DNA of 64,000 nucleotides from Sedimentibacter sp. zth1. Lineage in GTDB: Bacteria; Bacillota; Clostridia; Tissierellales; Sedimentibacteraceae. The notes beneath the pieces are model-generated. The model saw only the letters and a list, made by a program, of their open reading frames with translations, made no database searches and had not been told where the DNA came from. Every line of letters begins with the position of its first letter. Within the stretch, counting starts at the first letter, position 1. The stretch is taken from assembly GCF_017352195.1 (NCBI RefSeq), contig NZ_CP071445.1, forward strand, positions 2,852,001 through 2,916,000, in the 5' to 3' direction. This document shows, one piece after another, positions 28,157-36,891 of this stretch. The translations under genes were made by a program, and so were the position numbers.

Positions 28157-28813
28157 ATGTGTAATAAAGAAAATAAAAAATTCGTAAATATTGATGTAGA
28201 GAGATTAAATATTGTTGAGAAAGATGGAACTGTAAAAATGTCTTTGTTTAATAGTGAAAATATGCCACCATTAATTTTTGAAGGAGAAGATATTCTACCA
28301 GGACATAGGCAAGGCGATAATAATTCAGGGATTATGTTTTATAATGGTGAGGGTATGGAATGTGGTGGTCTAATTTTTGGAAGTAAAAAGAAAGCAAACG
28401 GTGAATATGAATCTGGATTATCATTAACTTTTGATCAATACAATCAAGATCAAGTAGTTCAAATGTCTGTTATTGACCATAACGGTCAACAAAATTATGG
28501 ACTAACTGTTTTTGATAGACCTCAAAAAACTATTAAAGAATCAATTGATCTAATGAATGAAATAAAGGAAATGAAAAATGGAGCTGAAAAGCAAAAATTA
28601 ATTAAAGAATTATACAAAGATAATTATCAAAGAATATGTATGGGCAAGAGTTCCAAGGGAGAAGTATCAGTTAAATTGAATGATAGCAAAGGTAATGAAC
28701 GCATAAGAATGATAATTGATAAAGATGATATTCCAAAGCTTGAATTTTTAAATGAGAAGGGTGAGGTAATATATAGCTTACCACCAGAACAAAAAAGTGA
28801 GCAAAATCTTTAG
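28157..28813 (+). CDS. Conserved protein of unknown function
   Basis: 218 soluble residues behind AGGAGAG. Opening NIDVERLNIVEKDGTVKM, then ECGGLIFGS and LTFDQYNQDQVV, repeat a short pattern in which a beta strand is followed by a G/N/D turn. I have seen this type in other Firmicutes and Bacteroidetes as an uncharacterised protein. No catalytic motif, signal peptide or membrane segment is visible. It directly follows the ABC pair (32-base gap) and may be co-transcribed. Confidence 0.65.
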   Translation: MCNKENKKFVNIDVERLNIVEKDGTVKMSLFNSENMPPLIFEGEDILPGHRQGDNNSGIMFYNGEGMECGGLIFGSKKKANGEYESGLSLTFDQYNQDQVVQMSVIDHNGQQNYGLTVFDRPQKTIKESIDLMNEIKEMKNGAEKQKLIKELYKDNYQRICMGKSSKGEVSVKLNDSKGNERIRMIIDKDDIPKLEFLNEKGEVIYSLPPEQKSEQNL

Positions 28814-28947
28814 TTTTACTTAAGATGCCAAGGAAAGTAAGAATTAAAAATAATGCTAGAATATAAATGGAGTAGCACAATTGATAACACAGATAATAAT
28901 TAACAACATTTAGTAAATTAATTTTATATTATATGAGGTGAATAGAT

Positions 28948-29700
28948 TTGGCAAGATTATATGATAAAGCAGATATTTATGACTTGGGGTTTGACGAGCG
29001 TAAGTGGAACATTGTAAAAGAACACTGGAAAATGATGCTTGAGGGTACAAAAATTAAGACAATTCTAGATTGTAGCATAGGTACCGGAAATCTTTCGTTG
29101 GAGCTAGCAGAATTAGGATATGTATTATCAGGCTCTGATTTAAGTGATAAAATGCTTAAGAAATGCCTTGATAAGGCAGAAGAAAAATCAATTAATGTTT
29201 CGTTATTTGAATCAGATTTTAGAAATATTAACATTACTGCACCACAAAAATATGATTGTGTTATGAGTACTGGTAATTCCTTACCATATGTATCAAATGA
29301 TGAGGTAGCATTAACTCTAAAAAACATGGATAAACTTGTAAATACAGGTGGATATATATATTTAGATACAAGAAATTGGGATAAGATTTTAAAGGACCAC
29401 CAGCGTTTCTATTTTTGCCCCCCAAAATATATGGATGATACAAGAATGGATGTTACTCAATTTTGGGATTACAATTCTAACGGAAGTATTACTTTTAATA
29501 TTGTATATTCCTTCGAGAAGGAGCAAAAAGTATATAAACGTGAGATATTTGAAGAAACCTATAATCCTATTAAGAAAAATTTCATTATAACCACTTTAAA
29601 TGAAATGGGATATAGAATTGTTGCTAATAAAAACTTTCCTGCACAGTTTCCAATGCCTGTTGAGGATTTTGAATGGTATTGCATTCTTGCACAAAAATAA
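28948..29700 (+). CDS. Class I SAM-dependent methyltransferase, copy A
   Basis: 250 residues. The SAM-binding loop is DCSIGTGNLSLELAE (about 42-56), followed by GSDLSDKML, with CVMSTGNSLPYV as motif IV. The start is TTG 28948 behind GAGGTGA; copy B at 31249 has ATG in the same place, which supports this choice. About nine in ten residues match copy B. Substrate unknown. Confidence 0.85.
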   Translation: MARLYDKADIYDLGFDERKWNIVKEHWKMMLEGTKIKTILDCSIGTGNLSLELAELGYVLSGSDLSDKMLKKCLDKAEEKSINVSLFESDFRNINITAPQKYDCVMSTGNSLPYVSNDEVALTLKNMDKLVNTGGYIYLDTRNWDKILKDHQRFYFCPPKYMDDTRMDVTQFWDYNSNGSITFNIVYSFEKEQKVYKREIFEETYNPIKKNFIITTLNEMGYRIVANKNFPAQFPMPVEDFEWYCILAQK

Positions 29701-29740
29701 GCAAAACAAATTCTAAGCATATCCTTTAGCAAACAGATAA

Positions 29741-29776
29741 AAGAATCAAGAAATAAAAATCTTGATGCTTTTTTAT
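29741..29776 (+). terminator. Terminator after methyltransferase A
   Basis: ATCAAGA pairs with TCTTGAT, followed by GCTTTTTT. It is one of four near-identical terminators in the window (see also 32025, 37334 and 60944). Confidence 0.75.
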
Positions 29777-29917
29777 ATAGTAAAATTTAATATTGAAATC
29801 AAGAAACTAAGTTTATAATGGTTTTTGATTTAGTTAATTCTAAAGTTAAACAATTAAATTGGAATAGTATTTAACAAAATGATATAAAGAATAGTTTGTC
29901 TAAAAGGAGGAATTTAA

Positions 29918-30240
29918 ATGAGTGCAGATGTAAAAGAGTTAATTGGATTAGAAGAGTTAGGAAAAATCGATATACGTGTAGGAACAATAGAGACAGTTGA
30001 AAAAATGTTAAAAATTTAAATAAGCTAGTTAAACTACAAGTAAATTTCGGAGAATTTAAGCGTCAAATTCTAGTAGGTATGCAAGGAGAACGTGAAAATC
30101 CAAAAGAGATAGAAGGAAAACAGGCATTATTTGTTGTTAATCTTGCACCAAAGAAAATGGCAGGAGAATTATCAGATGGAATTACTCCAGTCTTAGCTCA
30201 ACCAGAAAATCAAGTTCCAGATGGAACAAGAGTTGGTTAA
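29918..30240 (+). pseudogene. tRNA-binding (CsaA/Trbp111-like) protein, frameshifted
   Basis: Starts at ATG 29918 behind a perfect AAAAGGAGG. Frame 1 gives LGKIDIRVGTIETVEKM, then a stop at 30017. The sequence continues in another frame from about 30008 (LNKLVKLQVNFGEFKRQILVGM) through ALFVVNLAPKKMAGELS to the natural end DGTRVG. Together they form one full OB-fold tRNA-binding domain of about 107 residues, as in CsaA or the C-terminus of methionyl-tRNA synthetase. A single indel in the A/T run at 30001-30016 breaks it. All else is intact, so the lesion is recent or a sequencing error. Confidence 0.82.
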
Positions 30241-30279
30241 AATATTTATACTTATGAGGAAAGCTAGGAAGGTGATAAA

Positions 30280-31044
30280 ATGGAAAATTGGTTTACAGTT
30301 GAAAATATAGATAAAGATACATTTGCTATTAGTGAGTATAAACATTGGGAAGAAACACATTGTTATTTGCTTCTTGGCAAAACAAAAGCACTTTTGATTG
30401 ACACAGGTTTAGGTGTTTCAAATATCAGAGAAGTTGTAGAACACATTACTTCTTTGCCGATTGAAGTTGCTACTACACATATACATTGGGATCATATCGG
30501 AGGGCATAAGTATTTCAAGAACATTTTAGTATACGAAGCCGAACAGGAGTGGCTGTCAGTCAAATTTCCTATTCCTCTGGCTGTTGTAAAAGCAAATTTG
30601 TCAAGTAAACCTTGTGATTTTCCATCAGAGTTTAACATTGAAAATTATCAAATTTATCAAGGCGAACCAAGCGCGGTATTGCATGATGGGGATACCATTG
30701 ATTTGGGTAATAGACAAGTGCAAGTCATTCATACACCCGGTCATTCTCCCGGTCATATTTGCTTTTATGAAAAGGAGAGGCAATACTTGTATTCCGGAGA
30801 TTTGATTTATGCGGGATGTTTGGATGCCTTTTATCCTACAACAAATCCTGTGGAGTTTATGAAATCTGTGAAAAAAGTAAAGGTATTACCTGTGCAAAAA
30901 ATATTACCTGCTCATCATAAATTAAATGTTCCAGTTAATCTTATAAATGAAATTGACAGTGCATTTATTGAAATTTTCTCTGCTGGAAAGTTGACACAAG
31001 GTAATGGAATATTTGAGTTTACAGACTTCCAAATTCATATCTGA
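30280..31044 (+). CDS. Metallo-beta-lactamase-fold hydrolase
   Basis: 254 residues. The metal motif THIHWDHIGGH (about 65-75) carries the family HxHxDH, with further ligands in HTPGHSPGH, SGDLIY and a late AHH. It resembles glyoxalase II/RNase-Z-like generic MBL hydrolases. GGAAGGTGAT lies before the ATG. It starts 39 bases after the broken CsaA-like gene. Substrate unknown. Confidence 0.88.
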   Translation: MENWFTVENIDKDTFAISEYKHWEETHCYLLLGKTKALLIDTGLGVSNIREVVEHITSLPIEVATTHIHWDHIGGHKYFKNILVYEAEQEWLSVKFPIPLAVVKANLSSKPCDFPSEFNIENYQIYQGEPSAVLHDGDTIDLGNRQVQVIHTPGHSPGHICFYEKERQYLYSGDLIYAGCLDAFYPTTNPVEFMKSVKKVKVLPVQKILPAHHKLNVPVNLINEIDSAFIEIFSAGKLTQGNGIFEFTDFQIHI

Positions 31045-31057
31045 TTATCAATTTTAT

Positions 31058-31113
31058 ACCTATACAAATATAATAAATTGTTTGATTATATTTGTATAGG
31101 TGTCTTTTATTTG
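31058..31113. terminator. Terminator after MBL-fold gene
   Basis: ACCTATACAAATATA pairs perfectly with TATATTTGTATAGGT (15 bp) and is followed by GTCTTTTATTTG. Confidence 0.85.
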
Positions 31114-31248
31114 ACGTTTACAACTACATAGTAATTTTAAAAATTGTTGAAACATGGCAAAAAATGTAATATAATATATACAATACTATAAATAGAAATT
31201 GTTAGTTAGATTTATTAGTAAATTATATATTATACGAGGTGGATAGAT

Positions 31249-32001
31249 ATGGCAAATTTATATGATAAAGCAGATATTTACGACTTGATGTTTGACGAGC
31301 GTATGGGGAACATTGTAAAAGAACACTGGAAAATAATGCTTGACGATACAAAAATTAAGACAATTTTAGATTGTAGCATAGGCACCGGAAATCTTTCTTT
31401 GGTGCTAGCAGAATCAGGATATGTATTATCGGGTTCTGATTTAAGTGATAAAATGCTTAAGAGATGTCTTAATAAGGCAGAAGAAAAATCACTTAATGTT
31501 TCGTTATTTAAATCAGATTTTAGAAATATTAATATTACTGCACCACAAAAATATGATTGTGTTATGAGTACTGGTAATGCTTTACCATATGTATCAAATG
31601 AAGAAGTAGCATTAACTCTAAAAAACATGGACAAACTTGTAAATACAGGTGGATATATTTATTTGGATGTAAGAAATTGGGATAAAATTTTAAAGAACCG
31701 TCCACGTTTCTATTTTTATAAGCCTAAATATATTGACGATACAAGAATGGATGTCATTCAATTTTGGGACTACAATTCTAATGGGAGTATTACTTTTAAT
31801 ATTGTATATTCCTTCGAGAAGGAACAAAAAGTTTATAAACGTGAGATATTTGAAGAAACCTATAATCCTATTAAGAAAAATTTCATTATAACCACTTTAA
31901 ATGAAATGGGATATAGAATTGTTGCTAATAAAAACTTTCCTGCACAGCTTCCAACGCCTGTTGAGGATTATGATTGGTATTGTATTCTTGCACAAAAATA
32001 A
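31249..32001 (+). CDS. Class I SAM-dependent methyltransferase, copy B
   Basis: 250 residues, a near-identical paralogue of 28948-29700 with the same SAM motif (DCSIGTGNLSLVLAE). ATG start behind GAGGTGG. The duplication includes the 5' leader and about 90 bases of 3' flank with the terminator and TATATAGTAAAATTTAAT. Differences cluster in the region near residues 149-160 (RPRFYFYKPKYID against HQRFYFCPPKYMD), possibly a substrate-facing loop. Substrate unknown. Confidence 0.85.
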   Translation: MANLYDKADIYDLMFDERMGNIVKEHWKIMLDDTKIKTILDCSIGTGNLSLVLAESGYVLSGSDLSDKMLKRCLNKAEEKSLNVSLFKSDFRNINITAPQKYDCVMSTGNALPYVSNEEVALTLKNMDKLVNTGGYIYLDVRNWDKILKNRPRFYFYKPKYIDDTRMDVIQFWDYNSNGSITFNIVYSFEKEQKVYKREIFEETYNPIKKNFIITTLNEMGYRIVANKNFPAQLPTPVEDYDWYCILAQK

Positions 32002-32024
32002 GCATACCCTTTAGAAAACAGCTG

Positions 32025-32057
32025 AAAGCATCAAGATATAAAAATCTTGGTGCTTTT
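32025..32057 (+). terminator. Terminator after methyltransferase B
   Basis: AAAGCATCAAGA pairs with TCTTGGTGCTTTT, with one GU pair; a T run follows. Confidence 0.8.
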
Positions 32058-32168
32058 TTATATAGTAAAATTTAATATTGAAATAGAAATGTTTTAGTAT
32101 TTTCAAAAGAAAACTTAGGATATGAGATATAAAAAATGCATAAAATCATCAGATTATATCAATAATAT

Positions 32169-32220
32169 ATATTAGGTTTGTCTAAACCAATGCTTGTATA
32201 ACTCTACAAGCGACTAATAT
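32169..32220 (+). promoter_or_regulatory. Three-way-junction 5' leader of the OPT transporter gene
   Basis: ATATTAG (32169-32175) pairs with CTAATAT (32214-32220). They enclose GTTT-GTCT-AAAC (32176-32187) and GCTTGTA/TACAAGC with a 6-base loop (32192-32211). The element ends 12 bases before the ribosome site. It looks like a compact RNA regulator, but it matches no riboswitch class I know (not purine, SAM, TPP, preQ1 or T-box). Confidence 0.5.
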
Positions 32221-32248
32221 TTATAAAATATAAAAGGAGAGATGTCTT

Positions 32249-34168
32249 TTGGATAATAAATTATCTAAAGCTGCATATGGTAGTGTAGATGGCAAGGACT
32301 ACGTCCCTTATGTTTCCAGTGGTTCTAAATCGGGTGGAAATGTTGCCGTATTAACAATTGGTATTGTTATGGCTGTGTTATTTGCAGCATCTACTGCCTA
32401 TTCAGGTATGAAATCAGGACTTACAGTTGCAGCAGGTATACCTGGTTCGATAATAGGTTCAGCATTTATAGCTGTATTTGCTAAACAAAAAGGTATCCTT
32501 GGCAAAAACATACTTCAAGGTATGTCAAGTGGTGGAGAATCCGTTGCTAGCGGTATGATCTTTGTTTTACCAGCAGTTTTTTTAATAGGCTCAAAATTTT
32601 CTTTTTTAGAAGGCTTTGCAGTTGGTGTAGGTGGAGTTTTATTCGGCATAGGAATAGCCTCTCTTGTTTACAAATACTTAATAGTTGTAGAACACGGTAA
32701 GTTAATGTACCCTGAGTCAATGGCTATATCTGAAACTCTTGTTGCTTCACAAGGTGCTGGAGAATCAATGAAGTATATGGGAATTGGATTCGGAGTAGGT
32801 GGTGTTATAACTGTTATAACTGGTGCATTTCTAAACGTAGCTAATAACGTTATAAGCTATATAAATGAGTCCTTCTACAAGTGGAAATTTGAAATTGAAG
32901 TTAACCCGCTATTATTAGGTATAGGATTTATAGTTGGTTTAGAGGTATCTTTAACTATGTTTGCTGGATCTATATTTGCTAACTTTGGTATTATGCCATT
33001 AATTGGTTACTTTTCATCTCTTGCAAAAGAAGGCGAAGCTGTATGGAATAATCCTAATGTTGCTTTGAACGCTATGCAAGTTAATCACATAGCTGGTAGT
33101 TATGTAAAATATATTGGTGCTGGTATGATGCTTTCTGGTGGTTTAATAGGTGCTATAAAGCTTATACCTACTATCATATTGTCTGTAAAAGAAACTATTA
33201 ATGCTAAGTCTACAAATAGTTCTGGGAATTCATCTTCTGCAAATTTAATATTAATTGGTGGTGTAATAGTAGGTTTTATTGCAGCTTTTCTGGTAACCGG
33301 TGGTAATATATTAATGGCAATAATTGTTTCTATTTTATCGTTTTTTTTATCATTACTATTTGTTATAGTTTCTGGTCGTTTAACTGGTACTATAGGAACT
33401 TCAAACCTGCCTGTATCTGGTATGACTATAGCTTCTTTAGTTATTGTAACATTATTATTCGTTGTAATGGGATGGACAAATCCTGAAAACAACAAATCGT
33501 TACTTTTATTTGGGACATTTATTGTTATTGCTATATCTATAGCGGGTGGTTACTGCCAATCACAAAAAGTTACTTTTGTTATAGGTGGGGACAAAAGTGA
33601 AATGGATAGATACTTTGTTATAGCGAGTATAATTGGTGTTGCAGTAGTTGTTGGTGTTATATTATTACTCTCTAGCCAACTTGCGATGACAGGAGATAAC
33701 GTTCCATTTGCACTACCTCAAGCTAACTTGATTTCAACATTAACTGCTGGTATAATGTCAGGTCAATTACCTTGGCATATGATAATTGTTGGTGTTGTTA
33801 TGGGAGTTGTTTTATTCTTTTTAAATCTTCCTATAATGACAGTTGCTATAGGATTCTATTTACCAATATCTACAACTTCTATAATATTAATAGGTGCATT
33901 AGTTCGTTTATTTATTGAAAGAAGTTCTAAAACTGAACAAGAAAAAGAAGTTAAAGTTGGTAATGGTATAAGTTTATCTTCTGGACTTGTAGCTGGTGGT
34001 TCTATAATAGGGCTTGTAGGTATTATTCTTCAAGTATTAGGCGTTATAAAAGGAAGTGGTCCAAGTGGATTTACTGCTTCTAATGGAATGGCATTTGTAC
34101 TACTATTAGTTCTAATAATATCTACTATAATACCGCTACTAAATAGTAAGGTGAACAATGCTAAATAA
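32249..34168 (+). CDS. OPT-family oligopeptide/metal-chelate transporter
   Basis: 639 residues with about 14-16 membrane segments. The OPT signature SETLVASQGAGESMKYMG lies at about 162-178, with SGGESVASGM earlier. It starts at TTG 32249, 8 bases after AAAGGAGA. OPT proteins import peptides or metal chelates with protons. The next gene, encoding a PqqD-like protein, overlaps its end by 11 bases, so the two are translationally coupled. Confidence 0.9.
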   Translation: MDNKLSKAAYGSVDGKDYVPYVSSGSKSGGNVAVLTIGIVMAVLFAASTAYSGMKSGLTVAAGIPGSIIGSAFIAVFAKQKGILGKNILQGMSSGGESVASGMIFVLPAVFLIGSKFSFLEGFAVGVGGVLFGIGIASLVYKYLIVVEHGKLMYPESMAISETLVASQGAGESMKYMGIGFGVGGVITVITGAFLNVANNVISYINESFYKWKFEIEVNPLLLGIGFIVGLEVSLTMFAGSIFANFGIMPLIGYFSSLAKEGEAVWNNPNVALNAMQVNHIAGSYVKYIGAGMMLSGGLIGAIKLIPTIILSVKETINAKSTNSSGNSSSANLILIGGVIVGFIAAFLVTGGNILMAIIVSILSFFLSLLFVIVSGRLTGTIGTSNLPVSGMTIASLVIVTLLFVVMGWTNPENNKSLLLFGTFIVIAISIAGGYCQSQKVTFVIGGDKSEMDRYFVIASIIGVAVVVGVILLLSSQLAMTGDNVPFALPQANLISTLTAGIMSGQLPWHMIIVGVVMGVVLFFLNLPIMTVAIGFYLPISTTSIILIGALVRLFIERSSKTEQEKEVKVGNGISLSSGLVAGGSIIGLVGIILQVLGVIKGSGPSGFTASNGMAFVLLLVLIISTIIPLLNSKVNNAK

Positions 34169-34508
34169 CAACGAAGAGATTTTAAATATAATATATAAAA
34201 TCTCTGATAAATTAGAATATGAAGTAGATAAAGACAGTATTGTGACTATAATTAAAAAACAAGATTATAAGATACAAAAGTTATTTAGAAAACTTAAATT
34301 CAAAATCCCACAATATACAAAAATTTCTATGGACCAATATGGAAGTTACACATTTTTACAAATAGATGGCCAGAAAACTGTAAATGATATTGGAGAAAAT
34401 TTAGTAGCAAAATATGGTGATGAAGTGTGCCCACTTTATCAAAGATTACTTTTATTTTTGAACCATATAGATGTTAATTGCCACTATATAGAGAAAATAA
34501 ATTTTTAA
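34158..34508 (+). CDS. PqqD-like protein
   Basis: 116 residues. The central DQYGSYTFLQIDGQKTVNDI and LVAKYGDEV match the PqqD fold (RiPP recognition-element type), which normally binds peptide substrates for modification. There is no radical SAM maturase or precursor peptide adjacent. Overlap with the OPT gene suggests it works with the transporter, perhaps binding imported or exported peptide. That role is inference. Confidence 0.75.
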   Translation: MLNNNEEILNIIYKISDKLEYEVDKDSIVTIIKKQDYKIQKLFRKLKFKIPQYTKISMDQYGSYTFLQIDGQKTVNDIGENLVAKYGDEVCPLYQRLLLFLNHIDVNCHYIEKINF

Positions 34509-34516
34509 TTCAAAAG

Positions 34517-34546
34517 ATGGCAGTGTATTGTAGTTGCCATTTTTAT
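34517..34546 (+). terminator. Terminator after OPT/PqqD operon
   Basis: ATGGCA pairs with TGCCAT, followed by TTTTTATTT. A second weaker hairpin (34561-34597, AATACTCC/GGGGTATT plus T run) follows. Confidence 0.7.
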
Positions 34547-34601
34547 TTGTTAGATGAAATAAAATACTCCTTGGCTTAATGTTAAGGGGTATTTTTTGAC
34601 T

Positions 34602-34618
34602 CTTTGTCAATAGTTGGA
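34602..34618. repeat. Transposon-end-like repeat, copy 2
   Basis: CTCTTTGTCAATAGTTG, same strand as the copy within 24815-24840. The bases on to 34800 hold no supportable gene, only AT-rich sequence and weak hairpins. Confidence 0.5.
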
Positions 34619-34805
34619 GTGAGAATTAAATAAATTCTTGTTCTAACAAGGTAAAGGGTTATTTAGTACCATAAAAGTGTAAGTGTAGAGCACATAATTA
34701 GTGTTTTAACATTTGCGCTTATTTTTTAATGTTTAAATATAAAAGTAAGTAATTTAGGTACACAAAAAAAGCTACATGATAATTGAAGTTAGAATATTTA
34801 GTTAA

Positions 34806-35336
34806 AGCAGAGAAGAAGGTAGAGTAGATTTTAATTTAAATTTTGGGAATTGTAGCATTGGTTTGATTCCTGATTTTGTTGGATACATCTATCTTATTAA
34901 GGGATTGGATGAAATGATAAACGAAAGTGAGCTGTTTAACAAGCCCCGACCTTTTGCCGTTGGTATGTGCATCTACACCAGTATTATGTATGTTGGTAGT
35001 CTGTTTGGTATCGTAGCACATCTTGGATGGATAGGTGTGATATTGGCTATCGTAAGCACAATTATTTCTCTTTATATTTCTTATATTGTTGTCAGCGGAG
35101 TGAGAGATATTGAAACTAAGCGTAACGCAGAACTGAACGGTGAGAAACTACAGTCTACATGGAATTCGATGGCAATTTTTCAGATTGCAACATATATTTC
35201 GTTGTTGATTCCCGTGTTGGGAGTTATTTGCGTAATTGTGTCTTTTATTATAGCAATTGTATTTCTAGTTGCATTCAATACCAATAAGAATCTTTATGAA
35301 GGTCTACCTCCTTGTAACGACTTTAAGCTTGATTAG
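34806..35336 (+). pseudogene. Membrane protein, probably 5'-truncated
   Basis: Open from just after a stop at 34803. The upstream codons encode FNLNFGNCSIGLIPDFVGY, which reads as the continuation of a membrane protein with an N-terminal hydrophobic strand. No ATG or GTG start with a ribosome site exists; the only in-frame candidate is TTG 34863 without one. From about 35000 there are four membrane segments. Probably the remains of a four- or five-helix membrane protein whose 5' end was lost. Function unknown. Confidence 0.55.
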
Positions 35337-35503
35337 AATGATTAATTTTGACAAAACATTTATATATAAAATATAGGTGCTTTTATTGCAATAACTTCTG
35401 AACAACTTGTTCAGAAGTTAAACTTGGCAATTCCACTTCAGTTCTCCTTTTCACTAATTCTTTAAGGCTTTTGAATCTTTTATACGTAGCGTTAAAATGT
35501 TTT

Positions 35504-36328
35504 TTATTTCTTCCCTTGTAGAGCTGCAAAAGCAGCGATTACGCATCCCATTACAACCCATGGTGCCGCCGCAACACAAAATTGCATAATAGCATGGTTT
35601 AATATGGCGAAAACACTAATTGATGTTATTAGAGCTAAAAGTAAAATGAAAATAATAAAATTCTGCTTTTTATTTTTTCCATTTAGTCTAGTTTTATTTT
35701 TTTCCGTAGCTTCCATTGATAAACGATTTACGGTATTGTTTTGGATTCTGTATTTAAATACTAACACTCTGCCTATCATATAAACCATAAATAGTAAAGC
35801 AATTAAATATAGAATCAACACAGCTGTGCCCGCAATACCAACAAAAGAATTCATTTTTTCCTTTATCACTGTATCCAATAAATGTGGAAACAAAAGAAGT
35901 ATAAGTATAAGGCTTATTGATGACCATAAAGTAACTTTAGCCCATACCTTTTCTGCCAACTGTAGTTTAGATTCTAAATCAGTATATAATCGAGAATCTT
36001 TTTCTACATATTTTCTCCTAAAGTAGTACCAACCATTTGTGTTTTCATCTCCTACAACTTTTTCCCAACCTGCATCTTCATAAAGCAACAGTTTTTCTTC
36101 TAACTCGTCGCTTGAAATAGAATTTCCTAAGTTATCCAATATATAATCCAGTTGATAGGAAATGTTTTCTGGTTTACATTGCTCAAAGTGATAACTGGAT
36201 TTTAAAAATCCAAATTCAACTCTTACAAATTTCCACCCTTGACTATGCATAGTTGTTAAAAATTCTGCTTCCTTTTCATATTGATCAAATCCAAAATGCT
36301 TTTTTACAATTTTACTTCTACTTTCCAT
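35504..36328 (-). CDS. DUF2812 membrane protein
   Basis: 274 residues. The DUF2812 region (about 12-125) has FGFDQYEKEAEFLTTMHSQG and the WKFVRV/YHFEQ pattern. Four membrane segments follow (about 134-155, 163-187, 224-246 and 250-270). The start overlaps the PadR gene by 11 bases, the usual padR-DUF2812 pair. Presumed sensor or effector at the membrane; function unknown. Confidence 0.82.
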   Translation of the reverse strand: MESRSKIVKKHFGFDQYEKEAEFLTTMHSQGWKFVRVEFGFLKSSYHFEQCKPENISYQLDYILDNLGNSISSDELEEKLLLYEDAGWEKVVGDENTNGWYYFRRKYVEKDSRLYTDLESKLQLAEKVWAKVTLWSSISLILILLLFPHLLDTVIKEKMNSFVGIAGTAVLILYLIALLFMVYMIGRVLVFKYRIQNNTVNRLSMEATEKNKTRLNGKNKKQNFIIFILLLALITSISVFAILNHAIMQFCVAAAPWVVMGCVIAAFAALQGKK

Positions 36329-36629
36329 CTATAATCTCCTTTCCGTTATGATAAAGTTCACAAATCCTTTGTATCTCGTATTCAAGTAATTCTTTACCAG
36401 TATTAGTAATCAGGTAATACTTCCTTTTTTCCTCTTTTTTTGTAATTTCAATCAACTCAGCTTTTTCCAATTTACCAAGTGTTCCATAGATCGTTCCAGC
36501 ACCAAGGTTAATTCGTCCGTTCGTAATAGTAGAAACGAATTGCATAATTCCATATCCATGTCGTTCTTGCATTAAAGACAGTAAGATATAGTAGGCTGTT
36601 TCACTAAGTGGACTAAATGCATTCTTCAT
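36318..36629 (-). CDS. PadR-family transcriptional regulator
   Basis: 103 residues: winged helix with LSETAYYILLSLMQERHGYGIM, LGAGTIYGTLGKLEKAELIE and KYYLITNTGKELLEYE, the PadR hallmark sequence. AGGAGGA precedes the ATG. Two 19-bp palindromes 55 and 79 bases upstream are probable operators, so the padR-DUF2812 operon is likely self-repressed. Confidence 0.9.
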   Translation of the reverse strand: MKNAFSPLSETAYYILLSLMQERHGYGIMQFVSTITNGRINLGAGTIYGTLGKLEKAELIEITKKEEKRKYYLITNTGKELLEYEIQRICELYHNGKEIIDGK

Positions 36630-36683
36630 GTTTTATCCTCCTTTTTACTTTATATGTAATAACTTCTGTATATCACAGCAATA

Positions 36684-36726
36684 TATATCGCGACGTGATA
36701 TATGCATTATATCGCAATGCGATATA
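36684..36726 (-). promoter_or_regulatory. Two tandem 19-bp PadR operators
   Basis: TATATCGCAATGCGATATA (36708-36726) is a perfect palindrome around one base. TATATCGCGACGTGATATA (36684-36702) is the same site with one mismatched pair. Centres are 24 bp apart. They lie upstream of the PadR gene and nowhere else in the window. Confidence 0.8.
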
Positions 36727-36891
36727 TATGTCAATAATAAATTCCATTTTTTTACGTTGCAAGAATAGCAAGAAGTAAAGTAATACTGGATATGTAATAT
36801 GCAATGTATTATAATAAATTAGAAGATAGAAATGTGAATGTGGTTCAAGACAAGTTTAGCAGAGAAAATTTATATTTTACGGAGGTAAAAA

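Noticed and set aside
30614-30805. Open frame inside the MBL-fold gene
   Set aside because: Alternative frame of a gene with full metal motifs.
31691-31702. REP-like AAGAACCGTCCA in methyltransferase B
   Set aside because: Inside well-conserved coding sequence with no RAYT or pairing palindrome; chance match.
32169-32220. Purine-type riboswitch
   Set aside because: The junction lacks the conserved purine-aptamer core bases and loop-loop pairs, so only an unnamed structured leader is claimed.
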